From assembly GCA_036278935.1 (NCBI GenBank), contig DASUKA010000038.1:1-55228 (forward strand): a stretch of DNA of 55,228 nt, read 5' to 3'. The DNA is from DASSNR01 sp036278935. Lineage in GTDB: Bacteria; Gemmatimonadota; Gemmatimonadetes; Gemmatimonadales; Gemmatimonadaceae. Every line of letters starts with the position of its first letter. Position 1 is the first letter of the stretch. The position numbers and the translations under genes are program-made. Shown here in pieces: positions 24,465 through 30,932 of this stretch. Below the pieces are notes generated by a model. That model saw only the letters and a program-made list of their open reading frames with translations. It was not told the DNA's origin and searched no databases.

Positions 24465-25718
24465 ATGCGGTTCCGGTTCGACCACGCGATTCCTTCTTCG
24501 GCCAGCACCACCATGGAACGCTCCGCCTTGCGGTCGGCGGTCGATCTGCCGTGCGAGCCCCCATCGGCCCGCAGTATTGTTGTGGAGCGGCCCAGACCGC
24601 TCCGCATCGCCCATGTCACCGAGTATTACTATCCTCATCTTGGCGGCGTGTGTGAGCACGTCCATTTTTTTGCCCGCGAGGCGCGCCGCCGCGGGCATCA
24701 CGTGGACATTATCACGTCCAGCATGCGAGGAACGCGGGCACCGGAGCGCGGCGAGCACGTTGTGCAGATCGGCTACAGCCAGCCCATCTACGCCAACGGT
24801 TCCATGGCGCGTATCACGGTCGGACTTGCCCTGAGGCGCCGGGTGCGGGAGGTGCTGCGACGCGGCGGTTACGATATCGTGCACGTCCATTCGCCGCTCG
24901 TGCCAACGCTCCCGCTGCTGGCGATCGACGAGGCGCACTGCCCCACGATCGGAACGTTCCATACGTACTTCGATCACTCGCGCATTTACAGCCACTTTCC
25001 TGCGTACTTCCAGCGGCGGCTCGACCGGCTGGACGCAGCCATCGCCGTCTCTCCCGCGGCCGCCGAGGCCCACGCGCGCCACTTTCGGGCGGACTGGACC
25101 ATCATCCCGAACGGGATCGACACCGAGAGCTTCACCCCGCAGGCTCCGCCGCCGCCCGACTGGACCGACGACGTGCCGGTGATCCTGTTTCTCGGGCGTC
25201 TGGATCCGCGCAACGGGCTGGCTACGCTGCTGCGCGCGTTCCGGCGCGTGCGCGAGCGCGGATACCGGAGCCGGCTGGTGGTGGTGGGCGATGGTCCATT
25301 GCGCGCCCACTACGAGCGCGCCGCGCTCGCCGATCCCGACATCACCTTCGTCGGCTCCGTGCTCGAGGGACGACCGAGCTACTACGCGCACAGCGCGATC
25401 TACGCCTGCCCCACCACCAAGGCGTCGTTCGGCATCACGCTGCTGGAGGCCATGGCCTGCGGCACGCCGGTGGTGTGCTCCGATATCTTCGGCTTTCGGG
25501 AAGTCGTCGCGCACGAGCGTGAGGCACTGCTCTTTCCACGAGACGATCACGAGCGGCTGGCCGATGCACTCATCCGGCTGCTCGATGATCCGGCGCTCCG
25601 GGCACGACTCGGCGCCACGGGGCGTGTGCGGGCACTCACGTACTCGTGGCCCCGCGTGGCGGATGCGATTCTCGATGTCTATGCGCGGGTCCGTGGCCTC
25701 GCGGCGGTGGCGCCATGA
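24465..25718 (+). CDS. glycosyltransferase family 4 (PimA/GumH-like)
   Basis: This 417-residue GT-B glycosyltransferase transfers a sugar from an NDP- or GDP-donor to a lipid or glycan acceptor on the cytosolic face. The acceptor half begins 'RIAHVTEYYYPHLGGVCEHVHFFAREARRRGH'; 'FHTYFDHSRIY' and 'PNGIDTESF' are typical, and the donor half has 'LFLGRLDPRNG' and the EX7E motif in 'TTKASFGITLLEAMACGTPVV'. The first 45 residues before the fold are poorly conserved-looking, so translation could begin further in, for example at the ATG at 24513. It heads a tightly coupled trio with a NodB deacetylase and a flippase-like protein. Confidence 0.9.
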   Translation: MRFRFDHAIPSSASTTMERSALRSAVDLPCEPPSARSIVVERPRPLRIAHVTEYYYPHLGGVCEHVHFFAREARRRGHHVDIITSSMRGTRAPERGEHVVQIGYSQPIYANGSMARITVGLALRRRVREVLRRGGYDIVHVHSPLVPTLPLLAIDEAHCPTIGTFHTYFDHSRIYSHFPAYFQRRLDRLDAAIAVSPAAAEAHARHFRADWTIIPNGIDTESFTPQAPPPPDWTDDVPVILFLGRLDPRNGLATLLRAFRRVRERGYRSRLVVVGDGPLRAHYERAALADPDITFVGSVLEGRPSYYAHSAIYACPTTKASFGITLLEAMACGTPVVCSDIFGFREVVAHEREALLFPRDDHERLADALIRLLDDPALRARLGATGRVRALTYSWPRVADAILDVYARVRGLAAVAP

Positions 25719-26404
25719 TGGTGCTGAGCGCGGCCGCGGCGGTGGTTGCCGCGGGAGCAGCCGTCCACGGGAGCTACCACCGCAACAGTCCGCTGTTTGG
25801 TCGAGCGCTCGGCGCGCTCCCCGGCGGCGAGCGGAACATCGCGCTCACCTTCGATGATGGCCCCAACCCCGTAGCCACGCCCCGGATTCTGGACACGCTC
25901 GAGCGCGAGCAGATACCGGCCACCTTTTTCATCCTCGGGCGTCACGCCGATCGCTGGCCCGCGCTGGCATGCCGAGCGGCGAGTGCAGGACATCAGCTGG
26001 GCAATCATGGCTACTTTCACCGCACGCTGCATCGGCGTGGACCAGGGTACGCGCGCCACGATCTGGTGCTCGGCACGGACGCCATCGAGCGAGCGACCGG
26101 GCGCCGTCCCACCTTCTTTCGCGCGCCGCACGGCTTTCGTGCTCCATGGGTCACGCCCATCGCGCGCACACTGGGCCAGCAGACGGTGGGGTGGTCGCTC
26201 GGCGTGTGGGACTCCGCCAGGCCCGGCGTGGAGCAGATCGTGCGGCGGACACTGGACGGAGTGCGGCCCGGGTGCATCCTGCTGCTGCACGATGGCGACG
26301 GCGACGACCCCGCCGGCGATCGCACGCAAACCGCGCAGGCACTCCCGCTGATCATTGACGCTCTGCGTCAGTGCGGCTACACGTTCCGCACGCTCCCCAT
26401 GTGA
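25715..26404 (+). CDS. polysaccharide deacetylase (NodB homology domain)
   Basis: This 229-residue protein has a short hydrophobic N-terminus (residues 1-19, signal or anchor) and a CE4 catalytic domain. Motif 1 'LTFDDGPNP' gives the catalytic base and metal Asp, motif 2 'GNHGYFH' the His pair, then 'FRAPHGFR' and 'LLHDGDGDD'. It would remove N- or O-acetyl groups from a glycan outside the membrane. Its ATG overlaps the GT4 stop (ATGATG arrangement) and its stop overlaps the next GTG, so the three proteins are made together. Confidence 0.92.
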   Translation: MMVLSAAAAVVAAGAAVHGSYHRNSPLFGRALGALPGGERNIALTFDDGPNPVATPRILDTLEREQIPATFFILGRHADRWPALACRAASAGHQLGNHGYFHRTLHRRGPGYARHDLVLGTDAIERATGRRPTFFRAPHGFRAPWVTPIARTLGQQTVGWSLGVWDSARPGVEQIVRRTLDGVRPGCILLLHDGDGDDPAGDRTQTAQALPLIIDALRQCGYTFRTLPM

Positions 26405-27471
26405 GTACGGACGCGCTCAAGCGCCTGGGGCGCTGGCTGCTCACCGCGGCGATTCTCGTCCTCCTGGTGCTGGGGGCGCGGACCGTGAACTGGGCCGCAT
26501 CATGGCGCGCCCTGCGGGGCGCATCCCTTCCACTGCTGCTGGCGGCATCCGCCGTGAACGTCGTCTCGCTGATGGCCAAGGGGACGATGTGGTGGATGTT
26601 TCTTCGCCCGGTGGGCGTGCGGTCACTCGCGCTCGCCCTGCGCGCCACCGTGGCCGGCTCGGCGCTCAACAATCTGCTGGTGGCGAACGGCGGCGAAGCG
26701 GCGCGCGTGGTCTTCGTCTCACGTGCGTCCGGGAGCCCGAGCGCCGCCGTGCTGGCCGGCCTGCTGCTCGAGCGGTTCTTCGATATCCTCGGCTACATCC
26801 TCATGGTGGTTGGTGCGGCCTATCTGCTGCGGCTGCCGCAGGCGATCGAGCAATGGCGCGGTGTGGCGCTCGCGGTGCTGGCCGCCCTCACGGTGCTGCT
26901 GCTCCTCATCCTGCGATGGTCCGTCAGGACGACCGCGGCGCCATCGCGCCACACGGCGTCCATTGCGCGCATCGCGCGGATCCGGCGGTCCGTCAGCCGC
27001 TTCGTCCGCAGCGTCGCCAGCATGGTGACCATCCCGCGCATCGTCGCTGCCATCATGCTCTCGATGCTCTCCTGGGTCTGTCAGGTCGCGACGTATCACC
27101 TGACCGCGCTCTCCGTGCAATTCCCCATCACGGTGGCGGGCAGCACGACCACCGTCATCACGGAGAACCTGGGGTTTCTGGTGCGGGCGACGCCCGGCAA
27201 CGTGGGCGTCTTTCAGCTGGTGTACGCCTTCACCGCCGGCATGCTTGGACTGTCAGCCGACAAGGGCGTTGCGGTGGCCGTGCTGCTCCAGGCGTTGCAG
27301 GTGGTGCCCATCACGATCCTCGGCATGCTGCTCGCGCCCGAGTTCGTCCTGCGCCGCCGGGCGCCGCGGCTGGATCTGACGCCGCCGGACGGCAGCTACC
27401 GGCCGTCCTTCGATGTGCCCGGGGCTGATGTGCCAGCGGCGGGCCCGACACGCCGGGCCCGCCGCTTCTGA
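26401..27471 (+). CDS. flippase-like / LPG synthase TM-domain membrane protein (UPF0104)
   Basis: This 356-residue integral membrane protein has about eight helices and belongs to the lysylphosphatidylglycerol-synthase TM (DUF/UPF0104, 'flippase-like') superfamily. Marks are 'LGRWLLTAAILVLLVLGART', 'RATVAGSALNNLLVANGGEAARVVFVSR', 'LLLERFFDILGY' and the 'ENLGFLVRATPGNVGVFQLVYAFTAGM' block. The GTG start at 26401 overlaps the deacetylase stop by 4 bases. In context it may move the GT4 product across the membrane for deacetylation, but transport by this family is not established. A 12-base hairpin is built into its last codons. Confidence 0.85.
   Translation: MSTDALKRLGRWLLTAAILVLLVLGARTVNWAASWRALRGASLPLLLAASAVNVVSLMAKGTMWWMFLRPVGVRSLALALRATVAGSALNNLLVANGGEAARVVFVSRASGSPSAAVLAGLLLERFFDILGYILMVVGAAYLLRLPQAIEQWRGVALAVLAALTVLLLLILRWSVRTTAAPSRHTASIARIARIRRSVSRFVRSVASMVTIPRIVAAIMLSMLSWVCQVATYHLTALSVQFPITVAGSTTTVITENLGFLVRATPGNVGVFQLVYAFTAGMLGLSADKGVAVAVLLQALQVVPITILGMLLAPEFVLRRRAPRLDLTPPDGSYRPSFDVPGADVPAAGPTRRARRF
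27436..27465. terminator. bidirectional-type terminator hairpin inside the 3' end of the flippase-like gene
   Basis: A perfect 12-base GC-only stem (GCGGCGGGCCCG / CGGGCCCGCCGC) with a 6-base loop overlaps the last codons and is followed by TTCT on the + strand. It separates two convergent genes and could serve both. Confidence 0.6.
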
Positions 27472-27509
27472 TCACCTGTGCAACCTTTCGAGTGGTCAGC
27501 GTTTCGCTA

Positions 27510-28184
27510 TCACGGCAATGCCGTGGTTGCACCGGCCGCGCCCTCGGGTGCCGTCTCGATCACGAAGACGACGCGCCGGTTCTTCTCCGCGCCAGGCTGC
27601 GAGCCCTCCGCGCCCTTCACGACCTGCCGGGACTCGCCGTAGCCGACCGTCTGGATCTGGTCCGCCGAGAGCCCGCCCTGCCCGGTGAGATAATCCTTCA
27701 CGGACGAGGCACGCCGCTCGGACAGGCGCCGGTTGTAGGCGCGGCTCCCTGCCGGATCCGCGAAGCCTTCCACCGTGATCGTCGAGCCGGGGTAGTACTT
27801 GTTCGCGACGCGCGCGAACTGATCGAGCGCCGGCTTCTCCTGATCGGGCACCGTCGCGTCGTCGAACGCGAAGGTCACCGGGATGTCGAACTGCATACCG
27901 GTCTGCAACGCCGTGATCTTCGCGCCGAATTCGGTGCGGAGGCTATCCAGATCCCGACGCAGGTTCGACACGTTCGCCATGATGGTGCTGTCTCCCGCCA
28001 TGCGAGCGACGCGCTCCGCCCCCACGCTCGAGTCGATCTGCGCACCGAGCTGCGATGTGATCTGCGCTTTCTGATCAGCCAGCGACTGCGCGACATTCTT
28101 GCGGACGAACCCCTTGCTCGCGCACCCTGCCATGATGGGTGCAACGAGGGCAACCGTCGCTAACATCTTGACCTGTTCTTTCAT
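27510..28184 (-). CDS. OmpA-family lipoprotein (Pal-like)
   Basis: This 224-residue outer-membrane lipoprotein has signal 'ATVALVAPIMAGC' with the lipidated Cys at residue 21. An Ala/Gln/Asp-rich helical stalk ('LADQKAQITSQLGAQIDSSV') precedes an OmpA C-terminal peptidoglycan-binding domain (about 110-210) with 'TVEGFADPAGSRAYNRRLSE' and 'RRASSVKDYL', which contain the Asp and Arg that bind diaminopimelate. It tethers the outer membrane to the wall. The start is ATG 28184 with an AAGAGGAG ribosome site. The gene ends convergent to the flippase-like gene. A CRP-like palindrome lies about 95 bases upstream. Confidence 0.93.
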   Translation of the reverse strand: MKEQVKMLATVALVAPIMAGCASKGFVRKNVAQSLADQKAQITSQLGAQIDSSVGAERVARMAGDSTIMANVSNLRRDLDSLRTEFGAKITALQTGMQFDIPVTFAFDDATVPDQEKPALDQFARVANKYYPGSTITVEGFADPAGSRAYNRRLSERRASSVKDYLTGQGGLSADQIQTVGYGESRQVVKGAEGSQPGAEKNRRVVFVIETAPEGAAGATTALP

Positions 28185-28278
28185 TGTCTGTCTGCTCCTC
28201 TTGTTGCTCCACTCGAGTGAAGGGCCACGGGGACTCATATAAAGAAGGGCACTGCCAAAAACATGCCTTACCGCGCGA

Positions 28279-28294
28279 CGTGACGTGCATCACA
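28279..28294 (-). promoter_or_regulatory. CRP/FNR-like binding site upstream of the OmpA lipoprotein gene
   Basis: On the minus strand TGTGA-N6-TCACG, one base from the ideal TGTGA-N6-TCACA, 95 bases before the start codon. The AT-rich strings nearer the gene (GTTTTTGG, TTTATATG) may hold the promoter. Confidence 0.4.
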
Positions 28295-28427
28295 AGTTAT
28301 CGGCCCGCAGCGACTTACGGCCCATCGCTTCCCTGTTCCGTCACGCTTCGGGCGGGATGTTACATCGGTGCGCGACGCAAAAACAGTGGCGTAGCGCACA
28401 AATTTTTCCGAAGTGATGGCGCACTCC

Positions 28428-29252
28428 CTACGCGTTCGTCTTCGACAGCCACTCGCCACCGTCCACCACGACGATCGTACCGGTGATCCAATCCCCGGCC
28501 GGCGATGCAAGGAAAACGACCGCGTTCGCGATGTCGCGCGGGGATCCCCACCTGCCGAGTGGAATACCGCGCGGCGGAGCATCGGCCGTGGCGCCGGCGC
28601 GGGAGAACAGCGGCGGTGTTGCGGGATCGGCGGGGACGAACGCTCGCTTGACCCCCTCCGTGGGCACTGGTCCCGGCGCCACCGCGTTCACTCGCACGCC
28701 GTGCGGCGCCCACTCGAGCGCGAGTGTGCGGGTGAGGGCATCGATCCCCGCCTTGGCGGCCGTGGCGTGCGCCATTTGCGGCCATCCGCGATAGTGCAGC
28801 GTCATGGAGATGTTCACGATTCGCCCACCGCCCTGGTGCCGCATGACCGGAAGCACCGCCTGCGAGCAGAAGAAGGTGCCGGTGAGATCGATCTCGAGCA
28901 CCGCATGCCACGCGTTCGGCGAGAGCGACTCCGATGGCGCGTAGAAGTTGCCGGCGGCGTTGTTGACGAGCAAATCGATGCGCCCGTGGCTGGCTTGGAC
29001 GTCGCGCACCATGCGCTGTACGCTGTCGTGATCGCGCACATCAACCACCACGGCGCTCGCGGCGATTTCTCGCTCGGCCAGCGCCTCGACTGCGGGACGC
29101 AGATGCTCGGTGGTGCGACTGGCCAGCACGACGTGCATGCCCAGCGCGCCGAGCAGCTCCGCGATGCCAAAACCGATGCCCGTGCCGCCCCCGGTGATGA
29201 TGCCGACCTGTTCGTTCAGGAGCCCGGCGCGAAAGACGGAGCCGTCGGTCAT
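28428..29252 (-). CDS. SDR family oxidoreductase, 2,4-dienoyl-CoA reductase-like
   Basis: This 274-residue short-chain dehydrogenase has the Rossmann motif 'ITGGGTGIG' (about residues 19-27) and the NAD(P) motif 'LVNNAAGNFYAP'. In place of the classical YxxxK the active-site helix reads 'MAHATAAKAGIDALTRTLALEW': the Lys is kept and the usual Tyr position is Ala. This pattern is shared with the 2,4-dienoyl-CoA reductases, which use other residues. 'TGTFFCSQAVLPVM' and 'GWITG'-like C-terminal strands are regular. It probably reduces an unsaturated acyl-CoA. The ATG overlaps the rnhB stop by 4 bases, so it is co-expressed with L19 and RNase HII. Confidence 0.85.
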   Translation of the reverse strand: MTDGSVFRAGLLNEQVGIITGGGTGIGFGIAELLGALGMHVVLASRTTEHLRPAVEALAEREIAASAVVVDVRDHDSVQRMVRDVQASHGRIDLLVNNAAGNFYAPSESLSPNAWHAVLEIDLTGTFFCSQAVLPVMRHQGGGRIVNISMTLHYRGWPQMAHATAAKAGIDALTRTLALEWAPHGVRVNAVAPGPVPTEGVKRAFVPADPATPPLFSRAGATADAPPRGIPLGRWGSPRDIANAVVFLASPAGDWITGTIVVVDGGEWLSKTNA

Positions 29253-29893
29253 GCGAGCGACTTGACGATGAAACTACGGCGGTGATGCGGCGTGGGTCCG
29301 TGTCTGGCGAGTTCCGCGAGATGTACGGCGGTGGCGTAGCCGCAGTTCCGTTCCCATCGATAGTCCGGATAGCGACAGGCCAGGCGCGCCATCAGGCGGT
29401 CGCGCGTCACCTTGGCGACGATGGACGCGCATGCGATGGCGAAGCAGCGGTCATCTCCCTGAACGACGGCAATGTGCGACGTGCCGAGTGTGCGCAGCGG
29501 CAGCCCGTCCACGAGCAGATGGTCGGGCGCGAGCCCGAGGCGTGCGAGGGCGCGCCGCATGGCCAGCACCGTTGCGTGATAGACATTCAGCCGGTCGACT
29601 TCCCCGGCCGACGCGGCACCGATGCTCAGCGCGAGGGCGCGCTGGCGGATCAACCGGGCCAGCCGCTCCCGTTCGGGCCGAGCGAGGCGCTTGGAATCAT
29701 CCACACCACGCAAGGCGCGCCGCTCGGGCGGCATGACGACGGCACACGCGACAACGGGGCCCGCCAGCGAGCCCCGTCCCACTTCGTCCAGTCCGGCAAT
29801 GAGTGAACCGCCCTGCTGCCGCAGCTCGCGCTCGATCGTGCTCCAGCGACTGCGGTGGGCGGATGCCGCCCGGCCCCGCACGCCGCCAGGCAC
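29249..29893 (-). CDS. rnhB: ribonuclease HII
   Basis: This 214-residue enzyme cleaves RNA in RNA-DNA hybrids and at single ribonucleotides. The catalytic acidic residues lie in 'IAGLDEVGRGSLAGPVV' (Asp-Glu), 'LLVDGLPL' and 'ASIVAKVTRDRLM'. 'RWERNCGYATAVHLAELARHGPTPHHRRSF' is the typical C-terminal part. A GTG start at 29893 lies 7 bases after the rplS stop; the first 20 residues are Arg-rich and extra. Its position after rplS is the common bacterial order. Confidence 0.95.
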   Translation of the reverse strand: MPGGVRGRAASAHRSRWSTIERELRQQGGSLIAGLDEVGRGSLAGPVVACAVVMPPERRALRGVDDSKRLARPERERLARLIRQRALALSIGAASAGEVDRLNVYHATVLAMRRALARLGLAPDHLLVDGLPLRTLGTSHIAVVQGDDRCFAIACASIVAKVTRDRLMARLACRYPDYRWERNCGYATAVHLAELARHGPTPHHRRSFIVKSLA

Positions 29894-29899
29894 GGAGCG

Positions 29900-30268
29900 C
29901 TACTCCGCGTCGCCGCGCGCCACGCGCGTCTTCCGCTCCCGAATGCGCGCCGCCTTCCCGCTGACGTTGCGTAGGTAGTAGAGCTTGGCGCGGCGGACCT
30001 GGCCGCGGCGCACCACCGTCAGCGTGCCGATCATCGGGCTGTGGACGGGGAAGATGCGCTCCACACCGATGCCGTTGGACACCTTGCGCACGGTGAAGGT
30101 CTTGCTCACGCCACTCCCGCGCCGCGCAATGCACACGCCCTCGAAGGTCTGCAACCGCTCCTTGTCACCCTCCCGTACACGCACGGCAACCCGCAGCGTG
30201 TCGCCAGGACGAAAGGGGGGAATGTCACTGCGGAGATATGGCTTCTGAGTCTCGATGAACGGATGCAT
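29900..30268 (-). CDS. rplS: 50S ribosomal protein L19
   Basis: This 122-residue L19 sits at the 30S-50S interface. 'PPFRPGDTLRVAVRVREGDKERLQTFEGV' and 'RRGSGVSKTFTVRKVSNGIGVERIFP' cover most of the conserved core; 'RRGQVRRAKLYYLRN' is the C-terminal signature. It normally follows trmD directly, but here trmD ends 6.4 kb away at 36659, so rplS must have its own promoter in the gap 30269-30473. That gap is shared with the divergent SWIM gene. Confidence 0.98.
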   Translation of the reverse strand: MHPFIETQKPYLRSDIPPFRPGDTLRVAVRVREGDKERLQTFEGVCIARRGSGVSKTFTVRKVSNGIGVERIFPVHSPMIGTLTVVRRGQVRRAKLYYLRNVSGKAARIRERKTRVARGDAE

Positions 30269-30409
30269 GGGAACGCTCGGGGCTAGAGGTCACGCCCGGG
30301 GTAGGCAGATTGAAAGTAGACTGGAAACGTAATGGCTGGCGTGCGGAAAAGCGAGACGGACCATGCCGTGCTCCGCGCGCGCCGCGCGATCCTTCCACGC
30401 GCTTTGGGG

Positions 30410-30418
30410 TACTATAAA
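30410..30418 (+). promoter_or_regulatory. possible -10 region for the SWIM zinc-finger gene
   Basis: The string TACTATAAA stands out in GC-rich sequence about 55 bases before the start. No convincing -35 box. Confidence 0.3.
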
Positions 30419-30473
30419 GAGCGCTAAGGTCTTGCGCGAGTTGCACTTTCAGACTGGATGGATGCAGGGGACA

Positions 30474-30785
30474 ATGACCATGGCAGAGCCCGCAATCAAC
30501 TTCGCCGCCGCCGGCGGCGTGGATCAGGCGAGACTCGAGCGGAGCCTCGAGCTGCACGGCGAGCGCGTAGGGCACGGACGCTACCATTTCACGGGCGGCG
30601 CCGAACCGCATTGGGTGGATCTCTACACCGCGCAGTATCCGCGATGCGACTGCGCGGACCATCTCTGGCGCGATGCGATCTGCAAGCACATTCTCGCGGC
30701 GCTCATTCGCGAGGGACACGAGCAGGTCATCGGCGAGCTCGGCCGCCTCATCGCGCGTATCCGCGAGGTGCCGCGAGCGGCCTGA
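30474..30785 (+). CDS. small SWIM zinc-finger protein
   Basis: This 103-residue protein carries a SWIM finger, CxCxnCxH, seen as 'CDCADHLWRDAICKH' (about residues 62-76), a fold that binds nucleic acid or protein. A helix rich in Leu/Ile/Arg follows. Nothing else is attached, while most SWIM domains sit on large ATPases. The AGGGG just upstream favours ATG 30474; ATG 30462 and 30480 are in the same frame. It is transcribed away from rplS and followed by a long hairpin repeat. Confidence 0.8.
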   Translation: MTMAEPAINFAAAGGVDQARLERSLELHGERVGHGRYHFTGGAEPHWVDLYTAQYPRCDCADHLWRDAICKHILAALIREGHEQVIGELGRLIARIREVPRAA

Positions 30786-30819
30786 GCGCACACCCGCGAA
30801 GGTAGGATCACGGAGCATC

Positions 30820-30879
30820 AAAGGCCGGGGTCAAATCTCGAATCGTGAAGTCACCATTCGAGACCTGACCTCGGCCTTT
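30820..30879. repeat. 60-base near-perfect hairpin repeat
   Basis: Two 24-base arms (30820-30843 and 30856-30879) match at 21 positions; after one C-C mismatch the inner GTGA/TCAC pairs too, leaving a 2-base loop. Arm ends read AAAGGCC and GGCCTTT. It lies between the SWIM gene and the convergent DUF2723 gene, could serve as a terminator, and looks like a REP/MITE-type sequence. Confidence 0.65.
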
Positions 30880-30932
30880 GCGCGTCAGCCTTTGCGCCGA
30901 CTCGCGCGGTTCGATCCCCGGCCGCTTATTGC

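Noticed and set aside
23355..25550. A 731-codon minus-strand frame over the DUF892 and GT4 genes
   Set aside because: It joins antisense of three clear genes, and its only recognisable part is the out-of-frame end of the PAS kinase region.
28215..28250. A TTGGCA string upstream of the OmpA gene as a sigma-54 site
   Set aside because: The -12 half (TTGCA-like with GC) is absent; TTCTT stands in its place.
30905..30925. A tRNA T-arm-like string (GGTTCGATCCCCGG)
   Set aside because: The flanking bases do not form a T-stem, and no anticodon or acceptor stem is found around it.
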